Assembly (NCBI GenBank): GCA_023251215.1
Contig: JAHEZF010000098.1
Span: 1-6,387 of the forward strand
Direction of reading: 5' to 3'
DNA from: Sphingobacteriales bacterium
Lineage (GTDB): Bacteria > Bacteroidota > Bacteroidia > Chitinophagales > Chitinophagaceae
Length of the DNA stretch: 6,387 nt
Positions 1 through 4,901 of this stretch are shown here, piece by piece. The notes under the pieces were generated by a model. That model had not been told where the DNA came from. It saw nothing but the letters and a program-made list of their open reading frames with translations, and made no database searches. Position numbers and translations under genes: made by a program. The first letter of the stretch is position 1. The number at the start of each line of letters is the position of its first letter.

Positions 1-2
1 GT

Positions 3-50
3 CTCTGGCAATATCAGAGGCGTCAAAACTCCCCTTTAGGGGATGGGGGT
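3..50. repeat. Palindromic intergenic DNA before rplR
   Basis: The bases before rplR hold two small hairpins. CTCTG (3-7) pairs with CAGAG (15-19), and CCCC (31-34) pairs with GGGG (39-42) around TTTA. The second is followed by a G-rich tail, ATGGGGG, which ends six bases before the rplR start codon. Read on the opposite strand, the second hairpin and its tail match the layout of the GC-rich elements at 1011-1036, 3391-3423 and 3490-3553: a C-rich lead followed by a CCCCT-type hairpin. No recognisable C-terminus of ribosomal protein L6 (rplF), the usual upstream gene, is present, so rplF probably ends before the window. That the hairpins form in RNA is inference. Confidence 0.5.
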
Positions 51-55
51 ATAAT

Positions 56-418
56 ATGAATCCGAAAGACAAATCATTAAGAAGAAAAAATATTCATCAT
101 CGTATCCGCAAAAAGATTGGTGGGGGCATTGCGCAAAAACCCCGCTTATCCGTGTTCAGGAGCAACACTGATATTTATGTACAGTTGATTGATGATGAAA
201 AAGGACAGACACTGGCATCTGCTTCATCAAAAGACAAGGATATACAGGTACAAAAGGCAAATAAGGTTTATAAAAGTAAACTGGTAGGTGCAGCTATAGC
301 AAGAAAAGCATCAGAGCTGGGAATTAAAGACATTACTTTTGACCGGGGAGGTTACCTGTATCATGGGCGTGTTAAATCAGTTGCTGACGGGGCAAGAGAA
401 GGAGGACTGAAATTTTAA
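56..418 (+). CDS. rplR: 50S ribosomal protein L18
   Basis: L18 binds 5S rRNA and, with L5, anchors it in the central protuberance of the large ribosomal subunit. The 120-residue product has the usual length. It shows the L18 hallmarks in order: a basic N-terminus (RRKNIHHRIRKKI, about residues 9-21), the KPRLSVFRSN block (about 28-37), the strand and turn around IYVQLIDD and LASASS, and the C-terminal block FDRGGYLYHGRVKSVADGAR ending in GLKF. The ATG at 56 is the only sensible start: the reading frame is open upstream to the window edge but has no other good start codon. The leader is G-rich (GGGGG then TATAAT), unlike the A-rich leaders of rpsE and rplO, because a palindromic element abuts the gene. 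The next gene, rpsE, lies 71 bp downstream on the same strand, as in the standard spc operon. Confidence 0.97.
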   Translation: MNPKDKSLRRKNIHHRIRKKIGGGIAQKPRLSVFRSNTDIYVQLIDDEKGQTLASASSKDKDIQVQKANKVYKSKLVGAAIARKASELGIKDITFDRGGYLYHGRVKSVADGAREGGLKF

Positions 419-420
419 AT

Positions 421-478
421 TGAAGATTTAATATTTTAAACTTCAGTTAAAAACTATTTAATCTTACATATTAAATCT
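421..478. repeat. AT-rich inverted repeat between rplR and rpsE
   Basis: The 71-bp gap holds two overlapping inverted repeats. AGATTTAATAT (424-434) has a perfect 11-base partner, ATATTAAATCT (468-478). TGAAG (421-425) pairs with CTTCA (441-445), and TTTAA (427-431) extends that stem against TTAAA (436-440) with one bulged base. The two pairings are mutually exclusive, since both use the same left arm. There is no T-tract as in an intrinsic terminator, and rpsE is expected to be read through from rplR. The leader just before rpsE is A-rich (GAAATAACTAA), typical for Bacteroidota translation starts. Whether this is a dispersed repeat or a local fold cannot be told from one copy. Confidence 0.5.
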
Positions 479-489
479 GAAATAACTAA

Positions 490-1008
490 ATGTCAAAGTA
501 CAACGTAAACAGGGTTAAAGCAGGCGACCTGGAACTGAAAGATAAAGTTGTTGCCATCAACCGTGTTGTAAAAACAACAAAAGGGGGCCGTGCCTTCAGT
601 TTTTCTGCATTGGTTGTTGTAGGTAACGAAGCAGGTGTGGTGGGACATGGTTTGGGCAAAGCAAAAGAAGTTCAGGAAGCTATTACCAAAGGAATTGAAG
701 ATGCTAAGAAAAACCTGATCAAAGTTCCGGTAATGCATGGGACTATTCCTCATGACCAGTGGGCAAAAGAAGGCGCTGCAAAAGTATTGATCAAACCGGC
801 TGCACATGGTACCGGTGTAATTGCCGGTGGTTCTATGCGTGCCGTGCTGGAAAGTGCAGGTGTTACTGATGTTTTGGCAAAGAGTCTTGGCTCTGCCAAT
901 CCGCACAATGTGGTAAAAGCAACATTCAAAGCTCTGGCTTTGCTTCGTGAGCCGATCGGTGTAGCTAAAACCCGTTCAATTGGTTTGAAAAAAGTATTTA
1001 ATGGATAA
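490..1008 (+). CDS. rpsE: 30S ribosomal protein S5
   Basis: S5 helps assemble the small subunit, contributes to decoding accuracy and lines the mRNA entry region. The 172 residues match the family length for this phylum. The N-terminal dsRBD-like RNA-binding domain spans about residues 15-80, with the diagnostic [10 protein letters not shown] loop (25-34) and ALVVVGN followed by [13 protein letters not shown] (49-61). The C-terminal domain carries [13 protein letters not shown] (102-114), [12 protein letters not shown] (116-127), [18 protein letters not shown] (132-149) and a TRSIG tail. Nothing is truncated, and the accuracy-related loop near residues 25-34 is intact. The ATG at 490 follows an A-rich leader with no Shine-Dalgarno site. 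It sits between rplR and rpmD, as expected. A - strand reading frame across it is a shadow. Confidence 0.98.
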   Translation: MSKYNVNRVKAGDLELKDKVVAINRVVKTTKGGRAFSFSALVVVGNEAGVVGHGLGKAKEVQEAITKGIEDAKKNLIKVPVMHGTIPHDQWAKEGAAKVLIKPAAHGTGVIAGGSMRAVLESAGVTDVLAKSLGSANPHNVVKATFKALALLREPIGVAKTRSIGLKKVFNG

Positions 1009-1010
1009 GC

Positions 1011-1050
1011 CTCCCCAAACCCCTCAGGTGGAGGGGCTTCCGGAAGCTTC
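1011..1050. repeat. GC-rich palindromic element after rpsE
   Basis: Two bases after the rpsE stop, CTCCCCAAA leads into the hairpin CCCCTC (1020-1025), loop AGGTG, GAGGGG (1031-1036). It runs directly into a perfect 12-base palindrome GCTTCCGGAAGC (1036-1047) and then GAAGCTTC (1043-1050). The C-rich lead followed by a CCCCTC/GAGGGG stem matches the element at 3391-3423 in the same orientation. There is no T-tract, so it is not a classical terminator, and rpmD downstream must still be expressed. It could act as an mRNA hairpin that protects the rpsE 3' end; that is inference. Confidence 0.6.
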
Positions 1051-1089
1051 AAATCATATTGCAATTACATTTTATAACGAATTTTCAAA

Positions 1090-1125
1090 AACTCTCTCCG
1101 CCAGATGGCGGAGAGTTGGAGGGGG
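1090..1125. repeat. GC-rich palindromic element before rpmD
   Basis: CTCTCCGCC (1094-1102) pairs perfectly over 9 bp with GGCGGAGAG (1107-1115) around AGAT, followed by the tail TTGGAGGGGG. Read on the - strand it has the same plan as the elements at 1011-1036 and 3391-3423 (C-rich lead, then a CTCTCC-type hairpin), so it is an inverted copy. Its tail ends two bases before the rpmD start codon, putting the whole element in the translation-initiation region of that gene. Confidence 0.65.
1118..1125 (+). promoter_or_regulatory. Shine-Dalgarno-like site of rpmD, from a repeat tail
   Basis: GGAGGGGG lies just upstream of the rpmD ATG, with GGAGG five bases from it, and is complementary to the usual 16S anti-Shine-Dalgarno core CCUCC. 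rpsE and rplO in the same operon have A-rich leaders with no such site. These bases also form the tail of the palindromic element at 1090-1125, so the match may be a by-product of the repeat. Its position does help to choose the ATG at 1128 over the upstream in-frame ATG at 1059. Confidence 0.4.
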
Positions 1126-1127
1126 CA

Positions 1128-1307
1128 ATGAAAAAGATAAAAATAACATTAGTTAAAAGTCCGATTGACAGGCCGGAACGACAGAAAAAAACACTGAAGG
1201 CTTTAGGTTTGAATAAAACCAATTCTGTAAAAGAAGTAGAAGCTACTCCGCAGATACTGGGAATGGTTCGCAAACTAACGCACCTGTTGAAAGTAGAGGA
1301 AGTATGA
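1128..1307 (+). CDS. rpmD: 50S ribosomal protein L30
   Basis: L30 is a small protein of the large subunit. The 59-residue product fits the bacterial L30 length. It begins MKKIKITLVKSPIDR and contains the core QKKTLKALGLNKTNS (about residues 19-33), then VEATPQILGMVRKLTHLL (37-54), which matches the L30 signature region. The frame is open upstream to an ATG at 1059, but the 23 extra residues would come from intergenic and palindromic repeat sequence, and no L30 protein needs them. The ATG at 1128 is therefore chosen. rpmD lies 119 bp after rpsE and 129 bp before rplO. Both gaps are long for this operon and are filled by repeat elements. Confidence 0.95.
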   Translation: MKKIKITLVKSPIDRPERQKKTLKALGLNKTNSVKEVEATPQILGMVRKLTHLLKVEEV

Positions 1308-1308
1308 G

Positions 1309-1388
1309 AAATGTAAAATGCAGAATGTAAAATGTAAAACTTAAAACCGACTTTCATTCTACATTTATCATTTTAGATTTTACATTTT
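1309..1388. repeat. Long AT-rich imperfect inverted repeat between rpmD and rplO
   Basis: The left arm begins AAATGTAAAATGCAGAATG at 1309. The right arm ends TTAGATTTTACATTT near 1387. Comparing the left arm with the reverse complement of the right over 33 bases gives 25 matches, including an unbroken run of 11 at the base. Each arm is itself built from repeated ATGTAAA-like words. The element starts two bases after the rpmD stop codon. In RNA it could fold into a hairpin about 80 nt long. AATGTAAAATGCAGAATG-type repeats are familiar as intergenic elements in Bacteroidota and often give false reading frames with FYILHSAFYI-like peptides, as one does here on the - strand. Function is unknown. 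Confidence 0.65.
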
Positions 1389-1401
1389 ATATTTAAAGCG
1401 A

Positions 1402-1414
1402 GGGGTGATTCCCC
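1402..1414. repeat. Small GGGG/CCCC palindrome before rplO
   Basis: GGGG (1402-1405) and CCCC (1411-1414) flank TGATT. The stem is only 4 bp and stands out because its surroundings are AT-rich. It is followed by an A-rich leader directly before the rplO ATG. It may be a degenerate member of the GC-rich palindrome family, but it is too short to assign. Confidence 0.3.
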
Positions 1415-1436
1415 GTTAAGTTTAAAATAAATAAAA

Positions 1437-1886
1437 ATGAAATTACACGAATTAAGACCGGCCAAAGGCGCCACACACAAAGTAAAAAGAATTGGCCGTG
1501 GAGATGGATCAGGGCATGGAGGCACATCAACAAAAGGAACAAAAGGCCAACAGAGCCGTACGGGATATAAAAGAAAAATGGCTCATGAAGGCGGCCAGAT
1601 GCCCATCCAGCGCCGGATACCCAAACGTGGATTCAATAATCCTCATCGTGTGGAATACAAAGTATTCAATGTAGGGCAGGTGGAATTGCTGGCAGAAAAA
1701 TATGGCATAAAAGAATTTTCATTGGAAAATCTATACATCAATAACCTGATCAGCCAAACCGATAAAGTGAAAGTGCTGGGTAATGGTGAATTGAAAAGTA
1801 AATTAAGCTTTAAAGTAAATGCCGTGAGTGGGAAAGCAAAAACCGCTATTGAAGCGGCTGGCGGATCGGTAGAGATCATAAAGTAA
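1437..1886 (+). CDS. rplO: 50S ribosomal protein L15
   Basis: L15 is a late-assembling large-subunit protein whose extended N-terminal tail penetrates 23S rRNA. The 149-residue product has the usual length. The N-terminal glycine-rich, basic tail is present: ELRPAKGATHKVKRIGRG (about 5-22), then GSGHGGTSTKGTKGQQSR (25-42). It is followed by the GGQMPIQRRIPKRGF block (52-66). The C-terminal globular domain ends in the family signature VKVLGNGELKSKLSFK followed by A(I)EAAGGSVEII. The ATG at 1437 follows a strongly A-rich leader. A second, 60-residue frame inside the gene is a shadow. secY follows 105 bp later on the same strand, as expected. Confidence 0.98.
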   Translation: MKLHELRPAKGATHKVKRIGRGDGSGHGGTSTKGTKGQQSRTGYKRKMAHEGGQMPIQRRIPKRGFNNPHRVEYKVFNVGQVELLAEKYGIKEFSLENLYINNLISQTDKVKVLGNGELKSKLSFKVNAVSGKAKTAIEAAGGSVEIIK

Positions 1887-1905
1887 ATTTCACTAAATTG
1901 CATTG

Positions 1906-1927
1906 ACGCATTGATCATGCGTTTTTT
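1906..1927 (+). terminator. Terminator-like hairpin between rplO and secY
   Basis: ACGCAT (1906-1911) pairs with ATGCGT (1917-1922) around TGATC. The final T begins a run of six Ts (1922-1927). This is the form of a short rho-independent terminator 20 bp after the rplO stop. The stem is only 6 bp, so it may terminate weakly. secY must still be transcribed, either by read-through or from a promoter in 1928-1991 that I could not identify with confidence. Partial termination could separate ribosomal-protein levels from SecY levels; that is inference. Confidence 0.45.
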
Positions 1928-1991
1928 ATTTATACTACGAAGGTTTGCTGTAGTAGTTTGTTTTAAGTGCTTTTAAACTATTTTAACCCAC

Positions 1992-3332
1992 GTGAAGAAA
2001 TTAATACAGACGTTAAAGAATATCTGGAGCATCGAAGAGCTGCGCAGTAAAATCCTGTTCACCCTGATGCTTATTGTGATATACCGCATAGGTACGCATG
2101 TCGTTTTACCCGGTATTAATCCCACCGAATTAAAAACGGGCCAAAACAGTAATGGTATTCTTGGACTGATTGATGCCTTTTCCGGCGGTGCCTTTAACCA
2201 GGCTTCCATTTTTGCATTAGGCATTATGCCTTATATTTCTGCTTCCATCTTTATGCAACTGATGACCGTGCTGGTGCCCCGTTTCCAGAAAATGCAGAAG
2301 GAAGGGGACAGTGGCCGTAAGAAGATCAATCAGTACACCCGTTATCTTACTGTTGGCGTTACGGCGCTGCAAGCGTCAGCTTATGTTACTTACCTGAAAG
2401 GGATGACCTCCCAGGGAGGAATGTTGGCCGGTTTTCCAACAGGTTATTTCTGGCTGTCATCAGTGGTAATATTAACTGCGGGTACTTTGTTTGTAATGTG
2501 GATGGGTGAGAGGATCACTGACAAAGGATTAGGCAATGGTATTTCCCTTATCATCATGATCGGCATCGTGTCCAGTTTGCCATCATCTTTCCTGCAGGAA
2601 TTAGCCACAAAATCTTCGCGGAGTGGACAGATACTGGTATTCATTATTGAAATTGCTATTCTTATCGGTATTATCCTGGGTACTATTTTATTGATACAGG
2701 GTGTGAGAAAAGTGCCGGTGAATTATGCCAAACAAATTGTGGGTAATCGCCAGTTTGGCGGAGCCAGGCAGTTTTTACCATTGAAAGTGAACAGTGCCGG
2801 TGTAATGCCGATCATCTTTGCACAGGCTATCATGTTTCTGCCCACATTAGTTACTTTAGGAAAGCAATCACAGGGGGCTCAAACTCTTTCCCGAATGTTT
2901 ACTGATCACCAGAATTTTGTGTACATGATCATTTATTCCATAGTGGTCATCGGATTTACCTTCCTGTACACGGCTTTGATATTTAACCCTAAACAGATCG
3001 CTGATAACCTGAAACAGAATAATGGGTTTATCCCGGGTGTAAAACCGGGTCAGCCCACGGCAGATTATATTGGTTCTGTAATGGATAAAATAACATTCCC
3101 CGGCGCTGTTTTACTGGCAGTGATTGGTATTTTGCCTGGCATTGCACAGCGTATGGGTGTAACACAGGCATTTTCTACTTTCTTTGGCGGCACATCACTA
3201 CTGATCATGGTAGGAGTTATTCTGGATACATTACAGCAGATCGAAACCCAGTTATTAATGCGTCAGTACGATGGATTGATGAAGAGCGGCCGCATACAAG
3301 GCAGGCAAACCACATCGGCGGTGCAGTATTAA
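1992..3332 (+). CDS. secY: Preprotein translocase subunit SecY
   Basis: SecY is the channel subunit of the SecYEG translocon in the inner membrane. It moves unfolded preproteins out of the cytoplasm with SecA and inserts membrane proteins. The 446 residues match the family length, with about ten hydrophobic membrane segments. Visible landmarks are the amphipathic N-terminus, TM1 (about 20-39) followed by the LPGINP turn, and the plug region GLIDAFSGG (58-66). SecY signature 1, IFALGIMPYISASIFMQL, is at 73-90, and signature 2, WMGERITDKGLGNGISLII, at 170-188. Later come the cytoplasmic loop with VRKVPVNYA (238-246) and the conserved GFIPGVKPG (345-353). The start is GTG at 1992, supported by the KKLIQTLKNIW start and by an in-frame stop at 1974-1976 with no ATG between. 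It follows rplO in standard operon order. Confidence 0.98.
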   Translation: MKKLIQTLKNIWSIEELRSKILFTLMLIVIYRIGTHVVLPGINPTELKTGQNSNGILGLIDAFSGGAFNQASIFALGIMPYISASIFMQLMTVLVPRFQKMQKEGDSGRKKINQYTRYLTVGVTALQASAYVTYLKGMTSQGGMLAGFPTGYFWLSSVVILTAGTLFVMWMGERITDKGLGNGISLIIMIGIVSSLPSSFLQELATKSSRSGQILVFIIEIAILIGIILGTILLIQGVRKVPVNYAKQIVGNRQFGGARQFLPLKVNSAGVMPIIFAQAIMFLPTLVTLGKQSQGAQTLSRMFTDHQNFVYMIIYSIVVIGFTFLYTALIFNPKQIADNLKQNNGFIPGVKPGQPTADYIGSVMDKITFPGAVLLAVIGILPGIAQRMGVTQAFSTFFGGTSLLIMVGVILDTLQQIETQLLMRQYDGLMKSGRIQGRQTTSAVQY

Positions 3333-3355
3333 TAATGGATCTAAATAATTGACTG

Positions 3356-3387
3356 AACCTGGTGAGTATTGCTTGCCGGGTTTTTTT
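3356..3387 (+). terminator. Rho-independent terminator after secY
   Basis: AACCTGG (3356-3362) pairs with CCGGGTT (3376-3382), with one G-T wobble, and the stem can extend inward through GAG/CTT. Seven Ts follow (3381-3387). It lies 24 bp after the secY stop codon. It is the best terminator candidate in the window and suggests that much of the spc transcript ends here, so map may need its own promoter. Bases 3388-3618 hold repeats. Confidence 0.6.
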
Positions 3388-3390
3388 GGC

Positions 3391-3487
3391 CTCACCCCTT
3401 ACCCCTCTCCTCACGGAGAGGGGAACAGCAAGGCTCCGTAAGTTGTAAAGTCAAAATTGGTTTGAGGAGATAAAATTTCGACATTGC
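3391..3487 (+). repeat. Tandem repeat unit 1 before map: GC palindrome plus arm
   Basis: The unit has a C-rich lead (CTCACCCCTTA), a perfect 9-bp hairpin CCCCTCTCC (3402-3410) / GGAGAGGGG (3415-3423) with loop TCAC, and an AT-rich arm at 3434-3487. The arm matches 3561-3614 at 44 of 54 positions, with an exact run of 22 bases at 3447-3468. The flank 3418-3433 also resembles its counterpart 127 bp downstream, so the duplication reaches back into the palindrome. The arm contains TTGGTTTG, close to the Bacteroidota -7 box TAnnTTTG, but I see no matching -33 TTTG. Confidence 0.7.
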
Positions 3488-3614
3488 GGCCCCACCCCTG
3501 CCCGTCCGGTCAGGCGGGCATCCCCGCCTTCCCTCCCCGATTGGGAGGGAAGGAGTAAGACTCAGTAAATTGCAAAGTCAAAATTGGTTTGAGGAAATTA
3601 AAATTGAGAATTGC
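3488..3614 (+). repeat. Tandem repeat unit 2 before map: GC palindromes plus arm
   Basis: This is the second copy, 127 bp after the first. Its GC-rich part is longer and holds nested hairpins: GCCCG/CGGGC around 3500-3519, AGGCGGG (3512-3518) / CCCGCCT (3523-3529), and an 11-bp perfect stem CCTTCCCTCCC (3527-3537) / GGGAGGGAAGG (3543-3553). The AT-rich arm (3561-3614) ends four bases before the map start codon, so it forms the map leader. It repeats the TTGGTTTG word at 3585-3592, which would give a leader of about 20-25 nt if it were a -7 box. That promoter role is inference. Confidence 0.7.
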
Positions 3615-3618
3615 AAGT

Positions 3619-4422
3619 ATGATTATTTATAAGACAAATGAAGAAGTGGAGCAGATGCGCCAAAGTGCTTTGCTGGTGAGCAAAACTTTATCTGAAGTGG
3701 CTAAGTTGCTGAAGCCCGGCATTACTACTTTGTCATTGGATAAAATGATCGGTGAGTTTGTAAAAGATCACAATGCGGTTCCTTCTTTTCTGAATTACCG
3801 CGGCTATCCTTACAACTCCTGCCTTTCCGTGAATGATGTTGTGGTGCATGGTATTCCGAACAATAATCCTTTAAAAGAAGGCGATATTGTTTCTATTGAT
3901 ATTGGGGTTATACTGAATGGCTGGCATGGCGACCATGCTTATACATTTGCCATTGGTGAACCGGCTGATGATGTAAAACAATTGATACGGGTTACAAAAG
4001 AATCTCTTTATAAGGGAATTGAAAAAGCAATGGCCGGCAACAGGGTGGGAGATATTTCATTTGCCATACAGGAACATACGGAAAAGAAACACGGCTATGG
4101 CGTGGTGAGAGAATTAGTAGGACATGGTCTGGGAAGAAATTTACACGAAGACCCGCAGGTGCCCAACTTTGGTAAAAGAGGAAACGGCCCGAAGATGAAA
4201 GAAGGACTGGTGCTGGCGATAGAGCCGATGATCAATCTCGGTAAAAAAGATGTTTATACAGAAAATGACGGCTGGACGGTAAGAACCAAAGATGGCAAAC
4301 CATCTGTTCATTTTGAACATGATGTTTGTGTAAGAAAATATAAAGCCGATATACTTTCTGATTACAGCATCATTGAAGCGGCGGAAAAAGCCAATGTAAA
4401 TTTATTCAGCAATCATACCTGA
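3619..4422 (+). CDS. map: Methionine aminopeptidase, type I
   Basis: This cytosolic metalloprotease removes the initiator methionine from nascent proteins after deformylation. The 267-residue pita-bread domain fills the whole protein, with no N-terminal zinc-finger extension, which fits bacterial type Ia. All expected active-site residues are visible: H77 in VVVHGIP, metal ligands D94 (SIDIG) and D105 (GWHGDHAYTF), H169 (VGHGLG), E202 (IEPM) and E233 (FEHD), plus H176 in NLHEDPQVPN. These align closely with the E. coli enzyme (H79, D97, D108, H171, H178, E204, E235). The frame is open upstream, with a TTG at 3589, but those ten codons lie in the repeat arm, and MIIYKTNEEVEQMRQ is the normal start. 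It lies 286 bp after secY behind a terminator. Its last 10 bp overlap the convergent VOC gene, so the usual infA does not follow. Confidence 0.97.
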   Translation: MIIYKTNEEVEQMRQSALLVSKTLSEVAKLLKPGITTLSLDKMIGEFVKDHNAVPSFLNYRGYPYNSCLSVNDVVVHGIPNNNPLKEGDIVSIDIGVILNGWHGDHAYTFAIGEPADDVKQLIRVTKESLYKGIEKAMAGNRVGDISFAIQEHTEKKHGYGVVRELVGHGLGRNLHEDPQVPNFGKRGNGPKMKEGLVLAIEPMINLGKKDVYTENDGWTVRTKDGKPSVHFEHDVCVRKYKADILSDYSIIEAAEKANVNLFSNHT

Positions 4423-4796
4423 ACTATCTGTATGTTATTGCCGCAGGTATCATCAAATACAGCGAGGATCGCAGCCCCCATATTTGTCGGTTTCATACTG
4501 AACACTACTCCCAGCTTTTCTAATCTTTCGTATTCTTTTTGAATATCATCAACATTAAATGCCGTTAAAGGTATTCCTGCTTCAAACAATGCTTTCTGGT
4601 ATATCCTCGCAGGAGGGAATCCCATGGGTTCAAGAACTAACTCCACCCCGTCCTGTTCTTCTTTTGAAACAACGGTTAACCATTTGTACTCACCCATTGG
4701 TATTTCGGTTTTTTTGACAAAGCCCAGTATCTCTGTATAAAATTTAAGGGCTTTGTCCTGATTATTTACCATTACACTGGTTAATTTAATTTTCAT
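4413..4796 (-). CDS. VOC family (glyoxalase/bleomycin-resistance fold) protein
   Basis: The 127-residue product is a single VOC-superfamily unit made of two beta-alpha-beta-beta-beta modules. Module 1 begins KLTSVMVNNQDKALKFYTEILGF (split here as KLTSVMVNNQ then DKALKFYTEILGF). Module 2 centres on AFNVDDIQKEYERLEKLGV and ends AVFDDTCGN then IQIVQ, the usual C-terminal strand. VOC proteins include metal-dependent lyases, dioxygenases and antibiotic-binding proteins. The substrate here is unknown, and the metal ligands are not clear enough to claim catalysis: E53 or E56 and Q126 are possible. The start is the ATG at 4794-4796. The stop lies inside map, giving a 10-bp tail-to-tail overlap. It sits 105 bp downstream of an AraC-type regulator on the same strand, probably in one transcript, so it may be that regulator's target. 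Confidence 0.88.
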   Translation of the reverse strand: MKIKLTSVMVNNQDKALKFYTEILGFVKKTEIPMGEYKWLTVVSKEEQDGVELVLEPMGFPPARIYQKALFEAGIPLTAFNVDDIQKEYERLEKLGVVFSMKPTNMGAAILAVFDDTCGNNIQIVQV

Positions 4797-4901
4797 TATG
4801 CCTGTAGTTTAAAGTTTCTCAATTATTGTTTTTCAGGGAATGTTTCCTCTGCAAAAATCAGCAATGATTTACAATTATACTTCTTTAAAATTGCGATTTT
4901 T

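Noticed and set aside
1..55. C-terminus of rplF (L6)
   Set aside because: No frame shows the conserved L6 tail, so the gene probably ends before the window.
493..1064. Two - strand reading frames across rpsE
   Set aside because: They lie opposite a clear S5 gene, have no family resemblance and one runs through a palindromic repeat.
1059..1127. Longer L30 starting at the upstream ATG
   Set aside because: The added residues derive from intergenic and palindromic sequence, and L30 length and start fit the ATG at 1128.
1085..1357. - strand frame across rpmD with a FYILHSAFYI-like peptide
   Set aside because: The peptide is the translation of the AT-rich inverted repeat, a well-known source of false genes, and the rest is antisense to L30.
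1928..1991. Promoter for secY
   Set aside because: TTTG words and a TAGTTTG are present, but spacing does not fit the -33/-7 pattern, so no promoter is claimed.
3589..3618. Longer Map starting at TTG 3589
   Set aside because: The extra ten codons lie in the duplicated repeat arm, and the family start MIIYKT is at 3619.
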